This document shows positions 28,549 to 37,853 of a stretch of 64,000 nucleotides of DNA, piece by piece. Source of the stretch: Cohnella abietis (GTDB taxonomy: Bacteria > Bacillota > Bacilli > Paenibacillales > Paenibacillaceae); assembly GCF_004295585.1 (NCBI RefSeq), contig NZ_AP019400.1:4810001-4874000 (forward strand), read 5' to 3'. The stretch's first letter is position 1. Each line of letters opens with the position of its first letter. The position numbers were made by a program, and so were the translations under genes. Below the pieces are notes generated by a model. That model was not told the DNA's origin and did no database searches. It saw nothing but the letters and a program-made list of their open reading frames with translations.

Positions 28549-30573
28549 TTATTCTTGAAACAGCTTAGCCAGATCAATAAATTTGTAACCTTCATACATA
28601 ATCCAATGCTGCCCGACATATTTAGGAGAAAATATGGCAAACGGCAGCTTTTTCTCATCCCATTTACTGTTAGTAACATCAATACGGGAGATTTGCGATT
28701 GTCTATTCACATCATCATTGCTTATGGTGTAAATTACACCCTGATCTGAACGGATGACATAGGCGCTATTTGGTGCTTCCCATATTTGCCTTTTGTTTAA
28801 ATCTAGCAAGAACCCATTTATTGAGCCTATAGCTGATTCAACTAAAACTGGGGATGTATTGTCAGTTGGCTCCTGTACGGTTTTCAATTGAAAAAATCTA
28901 CGTTGCTTAATATCGTATAGCTTAAATGCTGAATCAGCTATGGCAAAGTCTTGCTTCTGTCCGTTCTCTCGGTCTAGATGAAAGTATCGGAGTAATACAG
29001 AGTTATATTCAGGTAGCCAACCAGCAATGTCCACGTACTCGTCCTTTTTCGCATCCGACTTTAAGCTCGCGACCTCCTTACCTTCTTTGTTAAAAAGACG
29101 GATTCCCTGCGGTGCTATAATAATCATCTCTTCCGAGCTCATGATATGCTTTGGATTATTATCGGATGTGTAATAAAGTGCTGAATATTGACTATCTTTG
29201 CTCCATTCCCAAATAGGGTAATTAATCATCCCTTTGGGATATGGGACTTGGGCGATAATGTTTTCCTGCAGATCAATTAACTCAAGCTTCTTATTCTCAT
29301 ACCAAAACATTGACCCATCCGGTGAGGGAGCTGTTTTGAAGGTTGGCCAAGAATGCTTATATTTGTTACGGAACTTTTCTAACGATAGTGTTTTTAAGTT
29401 AATGACCTCTATGTCACCATCATGGTATTTATTGAATACCAGCTTTTTCGAAAGCGAACTATACCAATTGAGAGCGAAGCTATCTATTTCGTTCGTTATG
29501 GTTGGTGCTCCAACGACTAGCGTTTCTATTTCAGAAGTTCTTAAATTTAATGCTTCTATATTAAAGGTTTGTGAGCCGGCTTTGTTGAGTACATTAGAAT
29601 AAACAATTTTATCCTCATCTAATAGCCCGAATACCTCCAAAGCACTGGAAACATCATAGGAGTTGCTTAGATTAGTATCTGTGATCACATTCGTCGACAC
29701 AATCTTCTGGTCTTGCAAATCAATAATCCCAATCACTCTTCGTAAGAGAGCTTGGTTTTGCCCAGTATCCTCTATATGAGTGAAAGGAACCGCGAGTGTA
29801 TTACCACTTGCTACCCTTTCTCTCTCGTTCACATAATAGCCGTTACTGAAATTCAGTTGAAAACCATACTCATTGGGGGTGATCGTTAAGCTTAGCTCTT
29901 TGGGATCGATTTCTTCAACCCGATTTTCTGCTATTTTCTTAAACGTATCCCCATCCCATTGGTATGTAGCTTCAATTAAACTTCCACCCGTGTTATCGTA
30001 ATAACGAGTTAAGAAAGATTTCGGCGATGCTTTGGACAGAGGAATAGAATAGTCGGAGCTCGTACTAAATATATCCTTCCCAATCATGAAGATCCCATCA
30101 GGTCGAATCGTGTATATGTTATAGACATTTCCATTACTTGATGCATACTGTCCAATCGTAAAATCCGGATTATTATCCCCGTTATAGTCATCAATAACTA
30201 GCTCGAAGCTTCCTTTACGGAATCGCAGCTCCTCTCCAAAGGTTGGAGCTAGATCAAGCCGCTGAAGCACCTTGCCGTTTAAGTCTGTTAATTCAGCAAC
30301 AAATTCCCCTACATAATATTCACCCTCGAATGGCCCAGGATTACTATCTGCTACTAGCACTCCCTCGGTCATAATAATCGAAAGCCTATCTTGCTCGCCG
30401 TCATGATTCCAATCTAACCCCTTCTGGGAAAAAGGCACTTCAAACAATTTAACCTCATTTGTGTGAGTAGCCTCGGGAACAAGTTTAGACCTATTCTGTT
30501 TAGCAACAAAAAATAAGATCCCTATTAATACAACCAATGTGATCCCTAGTATTATCAGCCTTCTTCGCATCAT
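28549..30573 (-). CDS. Membrane-anchored extracytoplasmic protein, unknown function
   Basis: 674 aa with one N-terminal hydrophobic helix (about residues 4-24) after a short basic tail, so the bulk is outside the cell. DWNHDGEQDRLSI (about 56-68) and DDYNGDNNPDFTIGQ (about 133-147) resemble calcium-binding FG-GAP/VCBS-type loops. Later segments (FKTAPSPDGSMFWYENKKLELIDL; WEWSKDSQYSALYYTSDN) look like beta-propeller blades. I recognise no enzyme family. It has its own terminator and is separated from the upstream SLH gene by another, so it is probably a single-gene unit. Confidence 0.75.
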   Translation of the reverse strand: MMRRRLIILGITLVVLIGILFFVAKQNRSKLVPEATHTNEVKLFEVPFSQKGLDWNHDGEQDRLSIIMTEGVLVADSNPGPFEGEYYVGEFVAELTDLNGKVLQRLDLAPTFGEELRFRKGSFELVIDDYNGDNNPDFTIGQYASSNGNVYNIYTIRPDGIFMIGKDIFSTSSDYSIPLSKASPKSFLTRYYDNTGGSLIEATYQWDGDTFKKIAENRVEEIDPKELSLTITPNEYGFQLNFSNGYYVNERERVASGNTLAVPFTHIEDTGQNQALLRRVIGIIDLQDQKIVSTNVITDTNLSNSYDVSSALEVFGLLDEDKIVYSNVLNKAGSQTFNIEALNLRTSEIETLVVGAPTITNEIDSFALNWYSSLSKKLVFNKYHDGDIEVINLKTLSLEKFRNKYKHSWPTFKTAPSPDGSMFWYENKKLELIDLQENIIAQVPYPKGMINYPIWEWSKDSQYSALYYTSDNNPKHIMSSEEMIIIAPQGIRLFNKEGKEVASLKSDAKKDEYVDIAGWLPEYNSVLLRYFHLDRENGQKQDFAIADSAFKLYDIKQRRFFQLKTVQEPTDNTSPVLVESAIGSINGFLLDLNKRQIWEAPNSAYVIRSDQGVIYTISNDDVNRQSQISRIDVTNSKWDEKKLPFAIFSPKYVGQHWIMYEGYKFIDLAKLFQE

Positions 30574-30659
30574 CGTTAAAGCCTCTTCCCTAAATAATGG
30601 TATATCTATAGAACGATTTTATTACTGGAAAAGTTCTTTATTTATGGAGTTGGTCCTAT

Positions 30660-30700
30660 TAAAAAAACTGCTCCCTCGTCATATGGACGATGAGAGCAGT
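30660..30700 (-). terminator. Terminator of the SLH protein gene
   Basis: Imperfect hairpin ACTGCTC-x-TCGTC with one bulge, then T7 on the minus strand, 20 bases after the stop codon. Confidence 0.8.
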
Positions 30701-30719
30701 CAGTGGAAGTTATCTAAAA

Positions 30720-33700
30720 CTAGTTTATAAACTTAACATATTCCAGCAATCGCTTAAGTGAACTTACCGCATCTGCACGGGTTGCATTCGCTTGCGGTTT
30801 TAATTGTGTATTTGCTTCTCTACGAATGATGTTAGCCTCCGCCGATTGTGCTACTGCAGCTTGTGCCCATGAGGAGATACGGCTATTATCCGTAAAGGTG
30901 TCGAGTAACTGTTTCTGTTTACCAGAAATCTCGATCTTCTTCCCTGCAAAGGCTACAGCTCGTGCTACCATTACGTACATCTCTTCGCGTGTAATTGTGG
31001 CATTCGGAGCAAATAAAGTATCACTCCGCCCTTGTACAATACCTGCTAGAACTGCTGCTTCAACCGCTTTAGCATAATAACTTTTCGCTGATACATCTGT
31101 AAATTTAGTTCCGGTCTTTACCATCTCCAAGCCTAAAGCTCTAGCTATTAAAGTAGTAAATTCCGCCCGAGTAACATCTTTATCTGGAGAGAAGTTATCC
31201 GCAGATGTACCGTTTACTAGCAATCTAGATGCAAGCAGCTCAATATCCGATTTGGCCCAATGCTTCTGAATATCGGAAAATGATTTATCTTTCCTCTCTG
31301 CTATCGCGTACAAGCTTGCATGTGGGGCCATAATGACGATCTCATTTGAGTTTTTCTGAATCGCAGGTATGAATTGAAGTTCCCCAGACTCCGAATTAAT
31401 AATGACAGCCATTAGCTTCTTAATATCCGTTTGTCCAGTAATAGCAATCGTTCTTGGTACATATGTGCTACCAAAGCTAGTGATTTCTTCCGTTTTCCCG
31501 CCTGCTTCCGCAGTCACACTAAAATCCAACACATTGATAATGCTTAGTCCTTGTGCTTCTGCTTTAAGTCGAACAGACTTTTCTTGTTCGGATGTCGGAG
31601 CATTCAAGGATATAGACAGCTTTAGTTTTGCAATATCCGTTCCCAGCTTCTTGGCCAATGCTTCAAAATCAATCGATTGAATAGGAAGATCAAAGCTACC
31701 GCTGTCTGTTTTTACTGAAATGACAGTCTCTGGGCTAGATTTGATACTCTCCGCCAATAATCCCGCTGGAAGCTCTACTTTCGTTGAATCGCCCTTCTTG
31801 TCAACGTTAACGATAATAGTTTGTGATGCCGATTGATTATTTTTCAAGGCTTCGAATGCATTTTTCAGGTCATCATTGTTCAAGGATAAGGTAACATTTT
31901 GCTTACCGTCAGAATTCGTTTCCGTCTTTACACTATCTGGCCCAAGTGTCAAAGTTACGCCATTGCTTCCAGTAGTAACTGCTGGCGGTGTAGCTGGAAA
32001 TGAAAAAGACCCTGTTGGTGGTGTTGATGGTGTTGGTGGTGTCGGGTCACTTATAGTTACATTATCAAACTTATGTAAGTTTGTTGTTGCCTGAACGGTT
32101 ACAACATTATTAAAAAGAAGTCCCACATACAAACTTAGGTTGTACTGACCAGCAGGTGGAAGCTTTATCTCATTTCCTTGAGCAGAATCCGATGTTTTAA
32201 TGACATACTCATGATTTCTAACGAGGTAAGATTGTGTCTCAATTACCATTGTTCGAGTCAGATTTGGATTTACCCAATCCGGAAAAGTATTGTTCCTTTC
32301 ACTCGTAAAACCCGCTAACCCAATGATACGATTATTATCGGTCACATCCATAAGGATAATATCACTGATAGTGATATTACCCCAGTTCAAAGAGTTATCC
32401 GCTCCAAAATCAATCTTAATAGAATTTAAATTGTGTGTATGTAAAATATTATTCACTGTATCGTCAGCAGGAGTAAAACGAAAGAGCTCCGTATTTGCAG
32501 GTACGTAAGTATTCGCACTAACCGACGAATATTTTTGTGTCGCCGAAATACGATATGCGCCTAATCTAACTTTTTCATTCTGATTTCTATAAGTGAAATT
32601 ATTGTCAGTTGAAGTGAAGGATATCCAATCGATTCCATCGTTCTCACTCACTTGAATACTCAATGGTGCCTCCGCAACAGGGATTCCATTAAAAACAACA
32701 TTTTTGTACATAATATTGTTATCATCATAGACAGTACCGAAGAATTGAGCTGAGCTAGAAGTAACCTCTGTTATAGAATTATTTTTCGCCGTAATCTTAA
32801 CACGCAATTTATTGGGATCTTTTGTGTAAATATTTCCGCCTAATTTCTGATTTGAAGAATAATAATAAAAACCGGAACTGAGTACTTCACTTGCGTTAGA
32901 ATCGATAACTGGCGGGTCAGTGACTATTTCAGGCACTGTTGGGGTCCCCCCTGTTGATGGCCCTGTTGGAGGCACTTGATTAACTACTGTCACTTGATTA
33001 AAAGCGTGATAATTATCCGCTTTTACATAGTAGGTGTCAGCATTCAGATCTGTATCAAAGTTATTTACTATACTACCAATTGATAGACTTAGATCGTATT
33101 TACCGGCTGACAAACGCTTTATTTCATTCCCATCCATTAGAGATGATGTTACCAGAGCATAATTATTCCCTAGTAAGAGCTTAGTTTGGGTTTCTATTAT
33201 TAATTCTCGTGTAGAGTCTTTACTAGTCCAGGTAGCAGTATAGGGATTATATTGATTGTCTTTTGCTGGCCTAATGCCTGAAATAGAAATGACACTATTA
33301 TTTGTTGTATTCTTTAGAACAAAATCACTACCCGTAAGTTTACTCCAATTCAATAGATTATCCGCTCCGAAATCAAAGCTTAAAGCAATTAAGTTATCCG
33401 TATGCGAAATATTGTTAAGGGTATCATTAGCTGGAGTAAACCTAAACAGTTCCGTGTTTGGAGATACATAGGTAGCAGTACTTTCAGAAATTGAGGAATA
33501 GCTTTCCGTTGCAGAAATTCGATACCCGTTCAATTTTACATTTTCATCATCAAAAAAACCGTTATAATTATTTTCGTTCTTTTCAGTAAACAACCAATTT
33601 TGCCCATTATCATTACTTACTTGAATGCTAGAAGGAGCGCTCGCAATATTTAGTTTAGAAAAACCAAGACTTTTATAAATATTGTTATTGTCATCGTACC

Positions 33701-33956
33701 CGTAAAAGAATTCAGACAAACTAGTCCCATCACTGTATCTCAATTCTGTTACAGAATGATCATCTGCAGTAATCTTAACATGGACTTTGTTCCAATCCTT
33801 AGTGTAAACTTGTCCGCTTACCTCTTGGTTAGTTGAATTGTAATTAAAATGAACAGCAAAATAAGCATTTGCTGTTAGGGGAAGTAAAACTGTAAATGCC
33901 ATTCCCACCAGCATTAGCATCGTTAGCTTTTGAAGCACCTTCTTTGAAATATTCAC
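30720..33956 (-). CDS. Large S-layer-homology (SLH) surface protein
   Basis: I place the start at GTG 33956 (VNISKKVLQKLTM), preceded by GGAGGGCGGAAAGAG; upstream in-frame ATG codons would put about 40 residues before the signal peptide. The signal peptide ends at LTANA. Two homologous units follow (about residues 30-330 and 365-640), each with YYSSNQKLGGNIYTKD-like and NTELFRFTPADDT-like blocks. A proline-rich linker and a middle domain come next. Three SLH motifs end the protein (FSDIQKHWAKSDIELLA; FTDVSAKSYYAKAVEAA; FTDNSRISSWAQAAVAQ), with TRAEF, TREEM and TRADA signatures, which bind pyruvylated wall polymers. About 1078 aa. The function of the duplicated domain is unknown. Confidence 0.88.
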   Translation of the reverse strand: MNISKKVLQKLTMLMLVGMAFTVLLPLTANAYFAVHFNYNSTNQEVSGQVYTKDWNKVHVKITADDHSVTELRYSDGTSLSEFFYGYDDNNNIYKSLGFSKLNIASAPSSIQVSNDNGQNWLFTEKNENNYNGFFDDENVKLNGYRISATESYSSISESTATYVSPNTELFRFTPANDTLNNISHTDNLIALSFDFGADNLLNWSKLTGSDFVLKNTTNNSVISISGIRPAKDNQYNPYTATWTSKDSTRELIIETQTKLLLGNNYALVTSSLMDGNEIKRLSAGKYDLSLSIGSIVNNFDTDLNADTYYVKADNYHAFNQVTVVNQVPPTGPSTGGTPTVPEIVTDPPVIDSNASEVLSSGFYYYSSNQKLGGNIYTKDPNKLRVKITAKNNSITEVTSSSAQFFGTVYDDNNIMYKNVVFNGIPVAEAPLSIQVSENDGIDWISFTSTDNNFTYRNQNEKVRLGAYRISATQKYSSVSANTYVPANTELFRFTPADDTVNNILHTHNLNSIKIDFGADNSLNWGNITISDIILMDVTDNNRIIGLAGFTSERNNTFPDWVNPNLTRTMVIETQSYLVRNHEYVIKTSDSAQGNEIKLPPAGQYNLSLYVGLLFNNVVTVQATTNLHKFDNVTISDPTPPTPSTPPTGSFSFPATPPAVTTGSNGVTLTLGPDSVKTETNSDGKQNVTLSLNNDDLKNAFEALKNNQSASQTIIVNVDKKGDSTKVELPAGLLAESIKSSPETVISVKTDSGSFDLPIQSIDFEALAKKLGTDIAKLKLSISLNAPTSEQEKSVRLKAEAQGLSIINVLDFSVTAEAGGKTEEITSFGSTYVPRTIAITGQTDIKKLMAVIINSESGELQFIPAIQKNSNEIVIMAPHASLYAIAERKDKSFSDIQKHWAKSDIELLASRLLVNGTSADNFSPDKDVTRAEFTTLIARALGLEMVKTGTKFTDVSAKSYYAKAVEAAVLAGIVQGRSDTLFAPNATITREEMYVMVARAVAFAGKKIEISGKQKQLLDTFTDNSRISSWAQAAVAQSAEANIIRREANTQLKPQANATRADAVSSLKRLLEYVKFIN

Positions 33957-34167
33957 TCTCTTTCCGCCCTCCATCAAATGGTAAAATATCATTTGATCTG
34001 TTCTCAATATCAAGTACACGCACACGGTACACTGGCATCTAAAATATCGTTGTAACCACCGCTTAATTATCCACAATCAACAGTCATTATTAGCCGTGAA
34101 AATTGCTAAAACACAGCTACACTTTTATATGCTAATCTTACCTTAAAAGCATATTGGAGTGAATCCT

Positions 34168-34455
34168 ATGTCGAAAACGTACAAACAATTGAACACAATC
34201 GGTAAAGAAATCTTTATCAGATACTACTCCGAAATAAAGAACTTAAACATCAGTAAAGAATTTTTGGCATCAAAGATGCTCAATGAAAATCCAAAAGCCA
34301 CTTCTTATGATGCTCAAATTATTAGAGTCAACACTGCTCGGATTATTTTCAAATCCAACCGACACCTTGAAGCACTTCAACTCATTATAAATTCAGACAA
34401 ACTTCCTCATAGCGTTATTCATGAAGCTAAAAATCTGATCAAATCCGAAACATGA
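34168..34455 (+). CDS. Small helical protein, unknown
   Basis: 95 aa, no recognised family. ATG 34168 follows TTGGAGTG at 7-base spacing; an in-frame GTG at 34159 is also possible. The protein is basic and predicted helical (IGKEIFIRYYSEIKNLNISK, HEAKNLIKSET). It is the leftmost plus-strand gene of the island and divergent from the SLH gene. An inverted TTTTATATGC / GCATATT sequence upstream (34121-34154) may be part of its promoter region. It could be an element-encoded DNA-binding protein, but there is no clear helix-turn-helix. Confidence 0.55.
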   Translation: MSKTYKQLNTIGKEIFIRYYSEIKNLNISKEFLASKMLNENPKATSYDAQIIRVNTARIIFKSNRHLEALQLIINSDKLPHSVIHEAKNLIKSET

Positions 34456-34484
34456 TTAACAGTAAAGAAATCTTGATGAATGAT

Positions 34485-34548
34485 TTCATACAAATCTATA
34501 TGAACTCATACAAAACATTTGAACAATAGTTTAGGAAATCATACAAAA
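34485..34548. repeat. Three TCATACAAA repeats, operator-like
   Basis: TCATACAAA occurs at 34486, 34506 and 34539. The first lies in TTCATACAAATCTATATGAA (34485-34504), which matches the reverse complement of 50125-50144, directly upstream of the XRE gene at 50163, at 17 of 20 positions. The sites lie between two convergent genes, an unusual place for an operator. Confidence 0.5.
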
Positions 34549-34570
34549 TTGAATGATTTCCTAGACTATT
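34525..34570. terminator. Long hairpin between convergent genes
   Basis: AATAGTTTAGGAAATCAT (34525-34542) pairs with 34553-34570 over 18 bp with one mismatch and a 10-base loop. The right arm includes the stop codon of the 203-aa nuclease-like gene. There is no T-run, so termination is likely but not certain. Confidence 0.5.
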
Positions 34571-35177
34571 CTAATCTCATATTTAAATAATACCAGTTCT
34601 TCTCCTTTAACCACTCAAAACCCACGTCATGCTTGAATTGTAACGTCCTGTCCCTGCTTTTTTCTTGTCGTTTCTCCACCCAAGTAGGCACGATTGGAAC
34701 GTCATGATAATAAAGCGTACCTTGACTGGTACTAACAATTTCAGCCTGACCAGAATGCTGGACATTTATATAGTACGGATTATCGGTTAAGCAAACAAAT
34801 CGTTTTACAGCAAAATTGTTGAAATTCATCAACTTCTCAATGTCTTTGAGAACGTCATACATATCGTTGTCAGTTGCTCTATTCGATGACTTTCGGAAGC
34901 ATTTTAACTCTATTGCAGCCTTAAAGTCATTGTAATAACAAACGATATCCACGTTCTTGTTTTCATAAGAATGCTCCAACTCAATTTTGAACACATCCGA
35001 CTTGTCCAAGCACATTAATTCCCCTAGATTATGGATAAACGATGCATAATGTAACTGCATGGATGATTCTTTATTTACATTAATTCGTCCAAGAGCAAGG
35101 CGATTAATAAATATGCTCCAAGCCAAATCAAGAAGATAGTTTAACCGTTCTTTCGGATCAATAGGTACGTTTATCAT
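34566..35177 (-). CDS. PD-(D/E)XK nuclease-like protein A
   Basis: 203 aa. The core VDIVCYYNDFKAAIELKCF (about residues 75-93) fits the D-x(n)-E-x-K site of restriction-endonuclease-like nucleases: Asp on one strand, then E-L-K on the next. An upstream glutamate (FKIELEHSYENKNVD) could be the fourth ligand. The rest does not match a family I can name. It lies 31 bases behind a second gene with a similar site (35209), same strand, so the two form an operon. No methyltransferase is nearby, which argues against a classic type II restriction system; an abortive or Cap4-like effector is possible. Assignment is by motif only. Confidence 0.6.
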   Translation of the reverse strand: MINVPIDPKERLNYLLDLAWSIFINRLALGRINVNKESSMQLHYASFIHNLGELMCLDKSDVFKIELEHSYENKNVDIVCYYNDFKAAIELKCFRKSSNRATDNDMYDVLKDIEKLMNFNNFAVKRFVCLTDNPYYINVQHSGQAEIVSTSQGTLYYHDVPIVPTWVEKRQEKSRDRTLQFKHDVGFEWLKEKNWYYLNMRLE

Positions 35178-35208
35178 GAATCACACTCGTTTATACAGAA
35201 TTATGGAC

Positions 35209-36174
35209 TTATACTTCCTCAATGATGAGAGTCCTTTCATTTCCATTGCCCTCTGATATTACAAACGAACCGTTTTCATCAGTCTCATGTACATATGATA
35301 TTAGTCCATCAAATATAAATCCCCCACCATCATGTATTAACTTCTCTTCTTTTAATCCTTTACGCTCTAGCTTCAACAACTTGCCGTATACATCATCAAT
35401 TAATTCTTGATAAATGCCAAGCATACTGGGATGCCCAATTTTTCTTTTAACCGTTTGAGCCTCTTCTTCTGTTATTTCCCCACTGCTTTTTAGGTCATCT
35501 ATAATTTTCATGCATCTAACGTAACTATGTTCGCCTTTGTCATTTTTCAGAAGTGTAATGACGCTTGAATATTCATTCTTCAGTAATGGGGATATGATTT
35601 CTCTTCGTTCATTTCCTTGAATCGCCTTAACTTGAAATCCTCCAAGACATATACTTTTTTCTGAATCAACTGGATTGCGAACATAAAAAGCCACATCATC
35701 TTTTGTGGTATGTGAATACTTATTTGTATCCCACTCCTTGGTCTCCCTTGAAGATTTTGCAATTGTCCTGATTCCAAAATAAAAAGAAACAAAGTCATTG
35801 CGATTACCAATTATCGGATAGTTGTTCTCATTAAATCCCGTTGACCACCCCAGCATCTTTTTTCCAATTTTCATATCCATTCGCATAAGATTGACGATGT
35901 AGTTTTCAAAAACATGACCAGCGATTAATCTTATATCGACATGACTTTTAATTTTGATTTTATTATTCTCAAAAGCAAAATGGTCAGTTGAGAACAGTGA
36001 TTCAACTGCCTTTTGACGAAGAACATTTAAACCGATTGCATTTACATATTCTCCAACAGGAATTTCAGAAGGATCACTGATTGTTTTAGAAATATCTAAG
36101 TCGCTATTTATATCATCGATTGTTTTCTGACTAATAATAATTTTGGGAGGTGTCTTCGAAGTTATTTTAATCAC
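35209..36174 (-). CDS. PD-(D/E)XK nuclease-like protein B
   Basis: 321 aa, GTG start at 36174 with a weak AGCAGG upstream (no ATG is available in frame nearby). TTKDDVAFYVRN (about residues 135-146), then LGGFQVKAIQ (about 158-167), gives a D-x(n)-Q-x-K arrangement, the Gln variant of the endonuclease fold. Before it, RLIAGHVFENYIVNLMR resembles the helix carrying the first acidic residue. The C-terminal 120 residues are helical, with a glycine-rich loop (HDGGGFIFDGLI). It is the first gene of a two-gene operon with the 203-aa nuclease-like protein. I do not recognise the family; a defence function is inferred from context. Confidence 0.55.
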   Translation of the reverse strand: MIKITSKTPPKIIISQKTIDDINSDLDISKTISDPSEIPVGEYVNAIGLNVLRQKAVESLFSTDHFAFENNKIKIKSHVDIRLIAGHVFENYIVNLMRMDMKIGKKMLGWSTGFNENNYPIIGNRNDFVSFYFGIRTIAKSSRETKEWDTNKYSHTTKDDVAFYVRNPVDSEKSICLGGFQVKAIQGNERREIISPLLKNEYSSVITLLKNDKGEHSYVRCMKIIDDLKSSGEITEEEAQTVKRKIGHPSMLGIYQELIDDVYGKLLKLERKGLKEEKLIHDGGGFIFDGLISYVHETDENGSFVISEGNGNERTLIIEEV

Positions 36175-36180
36175 TACATG

Positions 36181-36612
36181 ACCTGCTTTCTAAATACCCC
36201 TTATGAATACGCTTATCAACATTATAACAACAATGGATAAAAGCAAGCTACTTTGATTCAATTTCATTCAGACCATTGAAATCGAACGTTACTGCAGTTG
36301 AATGGGTTGCGCAGCAGAGTGGATTCTAATCCATAGTTCCTCCAACCTAAAACAATTAACAGATGATTATTGCAAATTAATTCATTCTTATCTGAATTGC
36401 GAAAGGTGCAGCTAATACCTTTCCGAATGCTGATTTCAAACAATAAATTTTACCGATAATCCTATTTATATCAGGGTTCTCGGTTTTTGGTTTGCGTCCG
36501 CATAGATAAGCAATCAAAAAAAGATAATGATTCCAAATTATGTATTCATGCACCGCCTATACTGAACGATTTACTGCGAAAATGCTATAATTAAAATAAA
36601 TGCTCTAAGAAG
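36181..36612. other. Gene-free stretch between divergent nuclease-like and abiH genes
   Basis: About 430 AT-rich bases with no coding region I can support. It must hold the promoters of both divergent units. TATAAT at 36587-36592, with TTTACT 15 bases upstream (36566-36571), is a plausible abiH promoter (plus strand). No repeat or RNA structure stands out. Confidence 0.5.
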
Positions 36613-36621
36613 GTGAAGAAT

Positions 36622-37572
36622 TTGAATCGATTATTTATTCTGGGTAACGGCTTTGATGTAGCTCACTCTTTACCAACAAGATATGACAACTTCCGAAAAT
36701 ACTTATTAGAAAACTATCCTGACGCATCGAAAAGAACGCCTTCATTCAATATCTCCAGCAGCACTATGCCTGATGGTGAGGAAGTGTTTGATGATGATGA
36801 AGCTGTATCCTTCATCATGCATGTGATTTCAAATGCAGAAGCAGATGCAAACAATTGGTGTGATATTGAAACCAGTTTAGGTCATCTGGATTTCAGTGAA
36901 TTTTTTGATGATATATCCATCCTATTTGGTGACGAAGAAGATGACGATGATTTCTATAGTGATGACTATAAAAGACGAGAAGACGCTGCAAGCAACTTCC
37001 GAATGGTCACAGAAACTATTAAGGATTACTTTTCCGAATGGATTAACACGATTGACATAAGCGAGGTTGCACCGAAACCAAAATTGCAAAATTTAATTTC
37101 AAATGGCGAAAACCATTTTATAAATTTTAATTACACAAAAGTATTGGAGCAAGTGTACAACGTTAAAGAAGTAACGCATATTCATGGCATCGTAAATGGA
37201 GACATTATTCTTGGTCATGGGGTTGAACTCACCTCTAATACGGATGATGAAGACGAGGATTATGAGGATTACGATGATTCCCATTTTGAGCTTGATGAGC
37301 TGCACCGTTCACTAAAAAAGCCAACGGAAAAGATTATACGAAAAAACGAATCCTTCTTTAATAAGCTAACGAATGTAAACGAGATTTATTCTTATGGCTT
37401 TTCGTTCTCCGATGTTGACTTGCCTTACATACGTAAAATTCGTGAAAGCACAGATACCACACATGTCGTATGGTATTTGAGTCGTTTTGGAAAAGCCGAA
37501 GAACATGAGGAATATAAAACGAAGATTCGTAAATGTGGGTTTAAAGGAACGTTTGATTGGTTCGATATTTAG
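36622..37572 (+). CDS. AbiH-family phage abortive-infection protein
   Basis: The N-terminus LNRLFILGNGFDVAHSLPTRY is the signature of AbiH proteins, which in lactococci abort phage infection by an unresolved mechanism. The later FINFNYTKVLEQVYNV, THIHGIVNGDIILGHG and VNEIYSYGFSFSDVDLPYI blocks are also typical, so the protein is complete. Two strongly acidic runs stand out (about residues 110-120 and 208-222). I choose TTG 36622 (MNRLFILGNG, matching the family N-terminus) with AAGAAGGTGA 5 bases upstream; an in-frame GTG at 36613 would add three residues. A strong terminator follows. Confidence 0.88.
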   Translation: MNRLFILGNGFDVAHSLPTRYDNFRKYLLENYPDASKRTPSFNISSSTMPDGEEVFDDDEAVSFIMHVISNAEADANNWCDIETSLGHLDFSEFFDDISILFGDEEDDDDFYSDDYKRREDAASNFRMVTETIKDYFSEWINTIDISEVAPKPKLQNLISNGENHFINFNYTKVLEQVYNVKEVTHIHGIVNGDIILGHGVELTSNTDDEDEDYEDYDDSHFELDELHRSLKKPTEKIIRKNESFFNKLTNVNEIYSYGFSFSDVDLPYIRKIRESTDTTHVVWYLSRFGKAEEHEEYKTKIRKCGFKGTFDWFDI

Positions 37573-37828
37573 TCTTGCTGATAAAACAAGGCAATAAAAA
37601 ATGCGACTCCAGCTTAATTGGAGTCGCGTTTTTCTTTCCGCTATTCCATCTTTTCTTCACCCAGTCAAGCCCTAGCAATAAATTTACAATGCTCTCGTAC
37701 ATACCGCATCTCAGACATCTCACTGTGCATATGCGTTCATACTCCAACTTTTCTGATGAAGTCAGTCCAGTTGAATACGGTTGTATTTCTTTGACGAACA
37801 TCATTTCGCCACAAGAGCATTTGAACAT
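37541..37828 (-). CDS. Small zinc-ribbon-like protein
   Basis: 95 aa from ATG 37828, which has a very good GGAGGTGA at 7-base spacing. Cysteine pairs CSCG (residues 4-7) and CLRCG (about 36-40) suggest one zinc site. The gene begins only 25 bases after the dCTP-deaminase-like gene and looks like the fourth member of that operon. Its 3' end runs through the abiH terminator hairpin and overlaps abiH by 32 bases on the opposite strand, so the last 25 residues are unusual and the tail may be of recent origin. The function is unknown. Confidence 0.55.
   Translation of the reverse strand: MFKCSCGEMMFVKEIQPYSTGLTSSEKLEYERICTVRCLRCGMYESIVNLLLGLDWVKKRWNSGKKNATPIKLESHFLLPCFISKTKYRTNQTFL
37603..37634 (+). 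terminator. Terminator of abiH
   Basis: A 9-bp stem GCGACTCCA / TGGAGTCGC with a 7-base loop, then GTTTTTC. An A6 run on the left side makes it usable in both directions. Confidence 0.85.
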
Positions 37829-37853
37829 GATATTCACCTCCAACCACTTAACA

